This document shows, piece after piece, positions 1 to 7,012 of a stretch of 38,529 bases of DNA (position 1 is its first letter; each line of letters opens with the position of its first letter). This stretch comes from Chloroflexota bacterium (GTDB lineage: Bacteria; Chloroflexota; UBA6077). Under the pieces are notes generated by a model. The model was not told the DNA's origin and made no database searches. It saw nothing but the letters and a program-made list of their open reading frames with translations. The translations under genes and the position numbers were made by a program. The stretch covers positions 1 to 38,529 of the forward strand of contig JAJZRD010000011.1 of assembly GCA_021845945.1 (NCBI GenBank). Direction: 5' to 3'.

Positions 1-2
1 GC

Positions 3-833
3 GTCGAGTTGACGCTGTTCGACGGCATGCAGAAGGTTGAGCGGCAGATCTCGGCCATGGAGAACATGATCGCCAGCAAGGTGGACGCGATCATTCTGAA
101 CCCGGCCGACGCCGCCGGCATCATCCCGGCCGTCGAGGCAGCCAACAAGGCCAACATCCCGGTCATCACCTTCGACACCGACGCCAAGGGTGGCAAGCGC
201 GCCGTCTTTGTCGAGTCCGACAACCACCGGTTCGGCCAGCTGATCGGCGAGTACCTGGTCTGGAAGTTGAAGGGCAAGGGCAACATCGGCGTCCTTGACT
301 GGCCCTACGTGACTGCGGTCACCGACCGTGACGACTCCTTCAATGGGGTCGTGCGGAACTTCCCGGACATGAAGATCGTGCAGACTGAGATGGCCGCCAC
401 TCGGGAGAAGGGCATGACCGCAGCGGAGAACATCCTGCAAGCCCATCCTGACATCAACGCCTTCTACGCGATCAACGACCCCGGCGCCCTGGGTGCCTAC
501 CAGGCCATCAAGGCTCGCGGGCTGGATGGCAAGGTGATCATCGCCACCGGTGACGGCGACATGGAGTCGGTCAAGCTGATCCGCGACGCCAAGACCTCGA
601 TGAAGTACGACTCCGCTCAGTTCGGCAAGGAGATCGGACGACAGGCTCTGATGGCCGCCTACAACACGGTGCTGGGCCAGCAGGTCATCAAGCACGTGCT
701 GATCCCCGTGATGCCGATCACGATCGACAACGCGAACAAGTACCAGGGTTGGAGCAACGACGTGCCCGAGGATCTGACCCCGTCCTGGTACAACACCCCG
801 GAATGGAAGGATCTGTCCGCCAAGATCAAGTAG
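3..833 (+). CDS. Sugar ABC transporter substrate-binding protein (5' partial)
   Basis: This is the C-terminal 276 residues or so of a periplasmic-binding-protein-type sugar receptor (RbsB/XylF-like, Peripla_BP_4 family). It delivers a sugar to the membrane transporter encoded just downstream. The reading frame is open to the left edge, so the signal peptide and first strands lie outside the window; the TTG at 9 is only an internal codon. Family hallmarks are the NPADAAGIIPAVEAA helix, the PVITFDTDA strand, the FYAINDPGALGAYQAIKARG segment and the VIIATGDGD strand near the hinge. It is followed after 159 nt by a two-domain ATPase and then a permease, the usual order of ribose/xylose-type importers. 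The sugar cannot be told from sequence; pentose, galactose and inositol-type ligands are all possible. Confidence 0.92.
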   Translation, partial: VELTLFDGMQKVERQISAMENMIASKVDAIILNPADAAGIIPAVEAANKANIPVITFDTDAKGGKRAVFVESDNHRFGQLIGEYLVWKLKGKGNIGVLDWPYVTAVTDRDDSFNGVVRNFPDMKIVQTEMAATREKGMTAAENILQAHPDINAFYAINDPGALGAYQAIKARGLDGKVIIATGDGDMESVKLIRDAKTSMKYDSAQFGKEIGRQALMAAYNTVLGQQVIKHVLIPVMPITIDNANKYQGWSNDVPEDLTPSWYNTPEWKDLSAKIK

Positions 834-858
834 CTTTCTCGGTTCGGGTGCCTGTCCT

Positions 859-913
859 CCTCCGGGAGGGTCGTTGCCTCCGGCGGCCGGCCGGGGCACG
901 GCCCTCCCGGAGG
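859..913 (+). repeat. Intergenic stem-loop between binding protein and ATPase genes
   Basis: CCTCCGGGAGGG (859-870) pairs perfectly with CCCTCCCGGAGG (902-913), a 12-bp stem around a GC-rich loop. There is no T-run after it, so it is not a classical terminator. Hairpins in this position of sugar-transporter operons often protect or attenuate mRNA, so that binding protein is made in excess over ATPase. That role here is inference. Confidence 0.6.
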
Positions 914-992
914 GGGAGGTCGGATCGAGGCCGGTGCAGCCGGCCGGTCGAGCTCTGCGCGTTAGTACGCACCCAGGTAGGGGGTTGCCGTC

Positions 993-2513
993 ATGTTGGA
1001 GATCAGAGGCCTCACCAAGGCCTACCCGGGAACCGTTGCCCTGGATGGCGTCGACTTCGACGCTTGCGACGGGATGGTCAACGTCATCGTTGGGGAGAAC
1101 GGTGCCGGCAAGTCGACCCTGGTGAAGATCGTGGCCGGCGCCGTCCAGAAGGACGCGGGCACTATAGCCATCGATGGAGAGAGGGTGGACATCAGCGATC
1201 CCCACCACGCTCAGCGGTTGGGTATTGCGGTGATCTACCAGGAATTCAGCCTTCTCCCGGAGCTGAGCATCGCCGAGAACATCTTTCTCGGTCGGGAGGC
1301 CGTGAGAGCTCTGCCCGGTGTGGTCGACTTCAAGAAGATGCGGGCCTTGACCGACGAGCTTCTCGCCTCTTTAGGTTTGAACGTCCCGTCGACGACCCCG
1401 GTGCGGGAGTTGACCAACCCCCAGCGGCAGATGGTTGAGATCGCCAAGGCCCTCTCCCAGGGGGCCAAGATACTGCTGATGGATGAGCCCTCGGCTGTGC
1501 TCACCGAGGCCGAGCTGGTCAGCCTTTATCGAGCTATCGACCGTCTGAAGGAGCGAGGGGTTGCCATCGTCTACATCTCTCACCGTCTGGACGACGTGTT
1601 CCGGGTTGCCGACCGCATCACCGTTCTGAAAGACGGCCAGCTCGTGGGGAGCATGGAGGCCGGCAAGACCAATCCCGATGCCGTCGTCGCGATGATGGTG
1701 GGCAGGGAGATCGACTATGCCCAGACGCCCCGCGACGAATCCGCTGCGCAGAAGACCATCATGGAGGTGCGAGGCTACTCCCGAGGAAACGCCGTCCGAC
1801 AGGTGAGCTTCCAGCTTCGCACGGGGGAGATCCTCGGCCTGGCGGGGCTGGTAGGGTCGGGCCGCACCGAGCTGGCGCGGCTGATATTCGGGGCCGACCG
1901 CAAGGACTCAGGGGAGTTGATCTTCGAGGGGAAGAAGGTGGAGGTGCGCCGGCCCTCGGATGCTATCAGGTTGGGGATAGGGCTGCTGCCCGAGGATCGC
2001 AAGACCGAAGGATTGCTGCTGGAGATGTCGGTGAAGTCCAACGTCTGCCTGGCCGGCCAGAGCCATTTCCAGCGCTTCGGCATCCTCAACGGCAGGAGAG
2101 AGACGCGCACGGCCGAGCAGTTCGTGAAGAACATGCGGATCCGCACCCCCTCTGTCGACCAGCTGGCGATGTTCTTGAGCGGTGGCACCCAGCAGAAGGT
2201 CGTCCTGGCCAAGTGGCTGGCCACCGAGTGCAAGGTGGTGATCCTGGACGAGCCCACTCGGGGGATCGACGTAGGCGCTCGGGCGGAGATCTACCAGATC
2301 CTCCGGGATCTGCGAGATCGGGGTTACGCCATAGTGGTCATCTCTTCGGACCTGCCCGAGGTGGTGAGGCTCTGCGACCGCACGCTGGTGATGTACAAGG
2401 GGCGGATAGTAAAGGAACTGTCCCGACAGGAGGCCACGGTGGAGACGCTGCTGGCTTACTCGGTTGGGCACTTCGCTCAGGAGGGGAACGGGCATGCAAA
2501 CGGTCAGCACTGA
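993..2513 (+). CDS. Sugar ABC transporter, tandem ATP-binding protein
   Basis: A 506-residue cytoplasmic ATPase with two fused ABC domains (RbsA/XylG/MglA class) that powers sugar import. The first domain has an intact Walker A, GENGAGKST (about residues 36-44), a Walker B ILLMDEPSAVL and the H-loop region YISHRLDDVF. The second half begins near residue 255 and has the modified GLVGSGRTEL loop typical of the catalytically weak second domain, then LSGGTQQKVVLAKWL (signature) and VVILDEPTRGIDVGA (Walker B). The ATG follows a purine-rich AGGTAGGGGG stretch. Its 3' end overlaps the permease start by 20 nt, implying translational coupling. Length and domain order are normal for the family. Substrate unknown. 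Confidence 0.95.
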   Translation: MLEIRGLTKAYPGTVALDGVDFDACDGMVNVIVGENGAGKSTLVKIVAGAVQKDAGTIAIDGERVDISDPHHAQRLGIAVIYQEFSLLPELSIAENIFLGREAVRALPGVVDFKKMRALTDELLASLGLNVPSTTPVRELTNPQRQMVEIAKALSQGAKILLMDEPSAVLTEAELVSLYRAIDRLKERGVAIVYISHRLDDVFRVADRITVLKDGQLVGSMEAGKTNPDAVVAMMVGREIDYAQTPRDESAAQKTIMEVRGYSRGNAVRQVSFQLRTGEILGLAGLVGSGRTELARLIFGADRKDSGELIFEGKKVEVRRPSDAIRLGIGLLPEDRKTEGLLLEMSVKSNVCLAGQSHFQRFGILNGRRETRTAEQFVKNMRIRTPSVDQLAMFLSGGTQQKVVLAKWLATECKVVILDEPTRGIDVGARAEIYQILRDLRDRGYAIVVISSDLPEVVRLCDRTLVMYKGRIVKELSRQEATVETLLAYSVGHFAQEGNGHANGQH

Positions 2514-3492
2514 GGGCGCCACCGCCATTGCCACGGCCCACGAAAGCCGTCGGCAACACGGGGTCGGCAGGATCTTGAGGTCGCAGGAGGCGAGGGTCCT
2601 GCTGGGTTTGATCCTGCTGGTGGTGGTGTTCTCCATCGGCACCCCTCACTTCCTGGATCAGCGCAATCTCTTCAACGTGGCAAGGCAGATCACCATGCTA
2701 GCCATCGTGGCCTTCGGGATGACGGTGGTGTTGATCGCGGGTGGGATCGACCTGTCGGTGGGATCGGTGATGGCCGTCACCGGGGTGGTGGTGGCGGCGC
2801 TGATGAAGCGGTACGACGTGGCCGTTCCCATGGCGGTGCTGCTGGCCATGTTGGTGGGCCTGGGTATCGGCACCATCAACGGCCTGGTATCCAACTACCT
2901 GGGCATTCCTGCCTTCATTGCCACCCTGGCGATGATGACCATAGCCCGCGGTCTGGTGCTGCTGTACACCAAGGCGACCCCCATCTACGATTTTCCCCAC
3001 AGCTTCGACTTCATCGGCCAGGGATACGTGGGCCCGGTTCCCTTCCCGGTGATCATCCTGGCGGTCGTCTTTGCGCTGATGTACCTGATGCTGCGTTACA
3101 CAGTGCTGGGGCGATATGCATACGCCATCGGTGGCAGCGCCGAGGTTTCCCGCCTCTCGGGCATTAATGTGAAGCTGAACAGCACAGTGCTTTTCGCCAT
3201 CAGCGGCCTGTGCGCCGGCATGGCGGGGGTTATCCTCGCCTCCAGGATGGGAGCGGGGGAGCCGACTGCGGCGCAAGGTATGGAGCTGGACGCCATCGCC
3301 GCGGTGGTGGTGGGCGGGACCTCTCTCTTCGGTGGCAAGGGTACGCTGGTTGGGACCCTGTTGGGTGCCTTCCTCATGGGGGTTCTGGCCAATGGGCTCT
3401 CCCTGATGGGGATTGAGCCCTTCATCCAGATGGCGATTTCGGGCGTGATCATTATCCTGGCGGTGACCATCAGCGCGCGGAGGCGTCAATAG
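2494..3492 (+). CDS. Sugar ABC transporter permease
   Basis: A 332-residue integral membrane permease of the RbsC/XylH family (BPD_transp_2), the channel half of the sugar importer. After a short polar N-terminus there are about eight to ten hydrophobic helices. The family motif GGIDLSVGSVMA lies around residues 85-96, and a VVVGGTSLFGGKGTL segment near the C-terminus is the region that contacts the ATPase. I chose the ATG at 2494, giving MQTVSTEGA, because AGGAGGGG sits seven bases upstream; an in-frame TTG at 2464 would lie deeper in the ATPase gene and has no such site. The start lies inside the preceding gene, as expected for a tightly coupled operon. Confidence 0.93.
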   Translation: MQTVSTEGATAIATAHESRRQHGVGRILRSQEARVLLGLILLVVVFSIGTPHFLDQRNLFNVARQITMLAIVAFGMTVVLIAGGIDLSVGSVMAVTGVVVAALMKRYDVAVPMAVLLAMLVGLGIGTINGLVSNYLGIPAFIATLAMMTIARGLVLLYTKATPIYDFPHSFDFIGQGYVGPVPFPVIILAVVFALMYLMLRYTVLGRYAYAIGGSAEVSRLSGINVKLNSTVLFAISGLCAGMAGVILASRMGAGEPTAAQGMELDAIAAVVVGGTSLFGGKGTLVGTLLGAFLMGVLANGLSLMGIEPFIQMAISGVIIILAVTISARRRQ

Positions 3493-3549
3493 GTGTTCGC
3501 CTTGACATTGACAGATCCGAAGGAGCTTTAGGGAGAGGAGGGGAGTCGA

Positions 3550-4233
3550 ATGAGGTGGCACCCGATGAAAAGGCTGCTGTTGATCGTTCCCGTATTATCC
3601 ACAATAATGGTGGCGCCTATGCTCCTGTCGGGCTGCGAGAGCGGTGGCGGGATCGTGTCCCTGACGATCGACCCTCCCGAGGTGGTCATGCAGTCTCGGG
3701 GAGAAAACGTCCAGCTCAAGGCTGTCGGCAAGAAGGCGGACGGTTCCCTGGCCACGGACGACGAGATGGATCTCCGTTGGAGCTATAGCGACGGTTCCAT
3801 CGCCTCGGTGGACAAGTCGGGCCTGCTGCGTGGGGTTCTGCCCGGCGATGCTACCGTAGGCGTCAAGTCGGAGAGATACGGCAAGTCGGCGACGATCAAG
3901 GTTCAGGTGAAACCGCCGAAGTTCACGCCCAGCGACATGCAGGCGAAGGTTCAGTCGGTGATCGACGTGCTGAATGGGCTCAGCGTATCCCCCTCCACCG
4001 CCGACGACCCGGAGGGGGCAGCGAGTCTTATGAAGGACATCCTTCGCAGCCTGACCGAGTCTCACAAGTACATCGGGCAGGGCACTAACAACACCCTGGC
4101 CAGCGTCGAAATGCTGAACGCTGCCAACTACATGGACATGCTGGCCTCCAAGTCCAAGGGGGCCCTGGCGGAGGGGCTGACCGATCAGGCCCAGCTGACC
4201 AGGCAGTACCGCGAGGAGTTGTTCGCCTACTGA
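3550..4233 (+). CDS. Putative Ig-like (Big2-type) lipoprotein
   Basis: A 227-residue predicted lipoprotein. A basic start (MRWHPMKR) is followed by a hydrophobic stretch and a lipobox LLSGC, with the lipidated Cys near residue 29. Residues 35-120 look like one bacterial Ig-like (Big_2) domain: SLTIDPPEVVMQSRGE, then LRWSYSDGSIASVDKSGLL and a VGVKSERYGKSATIKVQV end. Residues 125-227 are a helical region without a recognisable family. The start is supported by a strong GGAGAGGAGGGG site ending six bases upstream. It lies 57 nt after the permease and could be co-transcribed. It is not a standard transporter part; a surface role in sugar capture or cell-wall attachment is a guess. Confidence 0.8.
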   Translation: MRWHPMKRLLLIVPVLSTIMVAPMLLSGCESGGGIVSLTIDPPEVVMQSRGENVQLKAVGKKADGSLATDDEMDLRWSYSDGSIASVDKSGLLRGVLPGDATVGVKSERYGKSATIKVQVKPPKFTPSDMQAKVQSVIDVLNGLSVSPSTADDPEGAASLMKDILRSLTESHKYIGQGTNNTLASVEMLNAANYMDMLASKSKGALAEGLTDQAQLTRQYREELFAY

Positions 4234-4281
4234 TCTCCGGGCTCTCGTCAGGGACGTCTCGAAGCGAATCGGCTGTGCGGA

Positions 4282-4310
4282 TTCCGACTCTCGCGGGGAG
4301 AGAGTCGGAA
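4282..4310 (+). repeat. Perfect 11-bp inverted repeat before the IclR gene
   Basis: TTCCGACTCTC (4282-4292) and GAGAGTCGGAA (4300-4310) form a perfect dyad with a 7-nt spacer. It sits between the lipoprotein stop and the TTG start of the IclR gene, with no T-run behind it. It could be a hairpin closing the transporter transcript or an operator for the regulator. The sequence does not decide. Confidence 0.55.
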
Positions 4311-4340
4311 GGGTGGAGCACGTGGTGAGGAGATTGCCAA

Positions 4341-5177
4341 TTGCAGGGGACCTCGAGTAGCCCGAGGACCGGCGACAACGAACCGGAAGGCATCGACAAT
4401 AGTGGGGCAAAGACGGAGACCGGAGGACCGAGATACTCTGTTCAGGTCTTGATCGACGCTGCAGCGATTCTCGGCACTTTCGGCCCTCGGAACACCCCTC
4501 TCGGAGTGGCCGAGATAAGCAAGTCGGTCGGTGTGGGTCGCAGTAAGGTGCACCGGTTGCTGGACACCCTCCGATTCCTGGGGTTTGTCGAGCAGGACTC
4601 GGTGTCGAGGAAGTACCGCTTGGGGTTGCGCACCTTCGAACTGGCGGCGGCGGCGGCGAGCCGGTTCGACCTCGGGCCTGCAGCTCGCCAGGCCCTGCAG
4701 GAGTTGGTGTGGGCCACGGGCGAGACGGTGAACGTGGGAGTGCTTCAAGGGGCAGATGTGCTGTATGTGGACAGCGTTCGAGGGTTTGGCCCTCTGCGGC
4801 TGGAGGTGGAACTGGGCAGCCGTGCTCCGGCCAACGCCACCGCCATGGGCAAGGCCATCATGGCCTTTGAGAGCTCGGGGCGGGTCAGCCGTATCCTCTC
4901 TCGGCCGCTGACTGCCCTGACACCCAACTCTATTACGGATCCTGTTCGGCTCCAGGAGGAACTGAGCCGGATCAGAGAGTTGGGCTACTCCCTGGACGAT
5001 GAGGAGAGCTTTCCTGGCATCCGCTGTATAGCCGTGCCGCTTCTCAGCTACTCCGGGCTACCCATCGCTGCCATCGCCATATCGGGCCCCTCGGGTCGTC
5101 TGCCGATGTCGCGATTGCTCAGTCTGGTAGAGCCTCTCAAGCAGACTGCGGAGCGTATCTCCATCGCCAAGGACTAG
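4341..5177 (+). CDS. IclR-family transcriptional regulator
   Basis: A 278-residue DNA-binding regulator. After a disordered 30-residue N-terminus, residues 33-95 form the IclR winged helix-turn-helix (PLGVAEISKSVGVGRSKVHRLLDTLRF is its core, of which ISKSVGVGRSKVHRLLDTL carries the recognition helix). Residues 105-275 match the GAF-like effector-binding domain, with ELGSRAPANATAMGKAI and GYSLDDEESFPGIRCIAVPL as conserved segments. The TTG start is chosen because GAGGAG lies eight bases upstream; the nearby GTG codons are out of frame. Placement directly after a sugar transporter suggests it controls that operon in response to the sugar or a catabolite, which is inference. A perfect dyad at 4282-4310 is a possible operator. 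Confidence 0.93.
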   Translation: MQGTSSSPRTGDNEPEGIDNSGAKTETGGPRYSVQVLIDAAAILGTFGPRNTPLGVAEISKSVGVGRSKVHRLLDTLRFLGFVEQDSVSRKYRLGLRTFELAAAAASRFDLGPAARQALQELVWATGETVNVGVLQGADVLYVDSVRGFGPLRLEVELGSRAPANATAMGKAIMAFESSGRVSRILSRPLTALTPNSITDPVRLQEELSRIRELGYSLDDEESFPGIRCIAVPLLSYSGLPIAAIAISGPSGRLPMSRLLSLVEPLKQTAERISIAKD

Positions 5178-5246
5178 CGGGCCTTCTGTGTTTGGGGATC
5201 GCGGAGGGCAGCCGGCTGTCTCCTCACGTGTCCCTTCCCGCATCTG

Positions 5247-5276
5247 TTGCCGCTGCTTGGGCCGATTCGGTATAAT
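5247..5276 (+). promoter_or_regulatory. Predicted promoter of the CAT-anticodon tRNA
   Basis: TTGCCG (5247-5252), an 18-nt spacer and a perfect TATAAT (5271-5276) lie 13 nt before the tRNA 5' end. Spacing and position fit a sigma-70-type promoter that produces a very short tRNA leader. Confidence 0.7.
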
Positions 5277-5289
5277 TTGATGTAACGAC

Positions 5290-5361
5290 GGGCCCATAGC
5301 TCAGCGGCAGAGCGGCCGGCTCATAACCGGTTGGTCCCTGGTTCGAATCCGGGTGGGCCCA
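5290..5361 (+). tRNA. tRNA with CAT anticodon (Ile2 or elongator Met)
   Basis: A complete cloverleaf. The acceptor stem is GGGCCCA (5290-5296) with TGGGCCC (5354-5360), and the discriminator is A at 5361. The D arm is GCTC/GAGC, the anticodon stem GCCGG/CCGGT with loop CTCATAA (anticodon CAT at 5322-5324), and the T arm CCTGG/CCGGG with loop TTCGAAT. The 3' CCA is not encoded (CTT follows A73). It is not the initiator, because the first acceptor pair is a normal G-C and the anticodon stem lacks three consecutive G-C pairs at its base. The pairs C4-G69 and C5-G68 match determinants described for the lysidine-modifying enzyme TilS on E. coli tRNA-Ile2, so an AUA-reading tRNA-Ile is plausible; elongator tRNA-Met remains possible. 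Confidence 0.93.
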
Positions 5362-5372
5362 CTTGAGTACTG

Positions 5373-5409
5373 CCTCAGATCAACAGGATTGGTCTGAGGT
5401 TGTCTTTTC
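5373..5409 (+). terminator. Intrinsic terminator after the tRNA gene
   Basis: CCTCAGATC (5373-5381) pairs with GGTCTGAGG (5391-5399) through a 9-bp stem with one G-T pair, followed by TTGTCTTTTCT. It lies 12 nt beyond the tRNA 3' end. Confidence 0.75.
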
Positions 5410-5484
5410 TCTCTTATCTCTACACTCTGCTATCCGTTATAGTTCTCCGCCGGCAGTGGGCTATCGATTTCCGGGGGTGTCCAA

Positions 5485-5691
5485 TTGGGTAAGAGCAGAA
5501 AGCGAGTGGATGGGTTGGCGGGCCGGGAGACGCGCCCGAACCGGGGGCGGCAGCAGGATGCGAGGACCTCTGGTGGGGTCAGCCTCGCGGGGGTGGCAGC
5601 CGACAAGGTGAGTCGCCTGGTTTACTCCGCTGCCTGGAGCGCTCTCGCCCTGATCGCGATGGTCGCGGTGATGACCATGCCCAGGTACTGA
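5485..5691 (+). CDS. Possible small tail-anchored membrane protein
   Basis: An open frame of 68 codons starting at TTG. The first 40 residues are polar and basic (MGKSRKRVDGLAGRETRPNR at the start). The last 22 form one hydrophobic helix ending MVAVMTMPRY, the layout of a tail-anchored or small single-span protein. Evidence against: a weak ribosome binding site (GGGGGTG only), no visible promoter after the tRNA terminator, and isolation from other genes. I recognise no family. The same stretch could simply be intergenic. Confidence 0.28.
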   Translation: MGKSRKRVDGLAGRETRPNRGRQQDARTSGGVSLAGVAADKVSRLVYSAAWSALALIAMVAVMTMPRY

Positions 5692-5781
5692 GCACGGCTC
5701 CTTGCCCCCCTGGCCCCGACCTTGCATCATCCAAGTGGTCGGGCTGTCACGGCTGCATCCCACGCTACCCCCGACGGAACC

Positions 5782-5810
5782 TTGCCTGGGTATGGCCAGG
5801 ATGCTACAAT
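5782..5810 (+). promoter_or_regulatory. Predicted promoter upstream of the acetyltransferase gene
   Basis: TTGCCT (5782-5787), a 17-nt spacer and TACAAT (5805-5810) preceded by TG at -15/-14 (TGCTACAAT) make a good extended -10 promoter. Transcription would start near 5817, 120 nt before the acetyltransferase start, and would run straight into the hairpin at 5872-5890. Confidence 0.65.
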
Positions 5811-5871
5811 CGTTTCTCAGTGTAAGGGAAAGCAGACCAATTCCATGCATGACCGAAGATCGACGTAGGAT

Positions 5872-5896
5872 CGCCGGCCTCAGGCCGGCGGTTTTG
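5872..5896 (+). terminator. Strong intrinsic terminator in the acetyltransferase leader
   Basis: CGCCGGCCT (5872-5880) is perfectly complementary to AGGCCGGCG (5882-5890), followed by GTTTTGTC. Folded, this gives at least a 7-bp GC stem with a CTCAG-type loop and a T-run. It lies about 55 nt after the predicted start of transcription and 40 nt before the coding region. It is therefore either an attenuator of the downstream operon or the end of a short RNA. Confidence 0.75.
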
Positions 5897-5936
5897 TCGT
5901 CAGGCACTTGACCATGCCGGATGTCGAAGAAGAGGA

Positions 5937-7010
5937 ATGACTTCAAACCTACTCTGCCCGGCCCCTGTGATCCGGGTCTACGATAACCCCTCGGCCTTCC
6001 GACTCCTGGAGGAGGACTGGAAGGCGCTGTTCCAGCAGCACGGCGGCTGGAACGTATTCCTTAGCTGGCAATGGTTCCACCATTGGTGGAACGCCTTCGC
6101 TTCCGATAAGGAGCTGCAGATCCTCGTGCTGAGCAGCGAGGACCGACTGGTGGGGGTCGCCCCCATGATGGTGGAGACCGGCGAGTCCGGTGTCCGCCAA
6201 CTGGCTCTGATCGGCAGCGACCGCACCACCGACTACGGCGACGTCCTGGTGGACCCGGAGTACCAGGAGGCTCTTTGTGAGGCCCTGGCGGGGTTCCTCC
6301 AGGAGGGATTAGGCCACCGGTGGGGGCGGGTCGAGATGCGGAGCTTGCCGGCTGGGTCGCCGCTCCTCGCGGGTTTCCGGGGGATGGCTCAGCGGCGCGG
6401 GATGGAGAGCTTCGCTCGCATCAACAACACTTGCCCAACCGCACGGCTGGCGTCCAGTTGGGACGAGTACCTGGCTACACTGGGCAAGACCCACCGGCAC
6501 GAGCTGAGGCGCAAGATCCGCCGCTCCCAGGCAGCAGGCGCTCAGACCTTCCAGCACCTGACGGCGCCCGAGGAGGTGGCCGCCAGCCTGGAGAGCTTCT
6601 TCCGGCTCCATCGGGCTTCCCGCCCGGATAAGGCGGCCTTCCTGGACGGCACCACCGCCTCCTTCTTTCGCAGCGTCAGCGATGCCTTCGCCCGAGAGGG
6701 TTGGATGCGGCTGAACCTGATGCAGATCGATGGTCGAGACGTGGCGGCCTGCATGGCCTTCTCGCGGCAGGACAGGATACTGCTGTACAACTCCGGCCTG
6801 GATCCCGACTATCGGGTCCACTCCGTGGGGATCGCCCTCCATGCCGCAGACGTTCAGCAGGCCATCGGCCTGGGCAAGGTGTGGTACGACTTCCTGCGGG
6901 GCAACGAGCCCTACAAGTACGATTTCGGGGCGAAGGATAGCCCCATCTACACCCTCACCCTCCTGCCGGCGGGGTCCGGCGAGGAAGAGGAGGAATCCGA
7001 CCGAGGATAG
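5937..7010 (+). CDS. FemAB/CelD-like GNAT-fold acyltransferase
   Basis: A 357-residue cytoplasmic protein of the Acetyltransf_6 group (BcsL/CelD, FemAB-related), which moves acyl or aminoacyl groups to sugars, glycans or peptides. Diagnostic segments are the N-terminal FLSWQWFHHWWNAF, then TLGKTHRHELRRKIRRSQ around residue 180-200 and VWYDFLRGNEPYKYDFG near residue 305-322, the last being the most characteristic family motif. The ATG at 5937 has a GAGG placed too close to be ideal, so the start is somewhat uncertain; a GTG at 5966 is an alternative. It is followed after 2 nt by a glycosyltransferase gene, so the pair is almost certainly co-translated and may act on the same glycoconjugate. 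The acyl donor and acceptor cannot be named. Confidence 0.85.
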   Translation: MTSNLLCPAPVIRVYDNPSAFRLLEEDWKALFQQHGGWNVFLSWQWFHHWWNAFASDKELQILVLSSEDRLVGVAPMMVETGESGVRQLALIGSDRTTDYGDVLVDPEYQEALCEALAGFLQEGLGHRWGRVEMRSLPAGSPLLAGFRGMAQRRGMESFARINNTCPTARLASSWDEYLATLGKTHRHELRRKIRRSQAAGAQTFQHLTAPEEVAASLESFFRLHRASRPDKAAFLDGTTASFFRSVSDAFAREGWMRLNLMQIDGRDVAACMAFSRQDRILLYNSGLDPDYRVHSVGIALHAADVQQAIGLGKVWYDFLRGNEPYKYDFGAKDSPIYTLTLLPAGSGEEEEESDRG

Positions 7011-7012
7011 CG

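Noticed and set aside
3502..3530. TTGACATTGACA as a promoter of the lipoprotein gene
   Set aside because: Both TTGACA copies lack a recognisable -10 at 16-18 nt.
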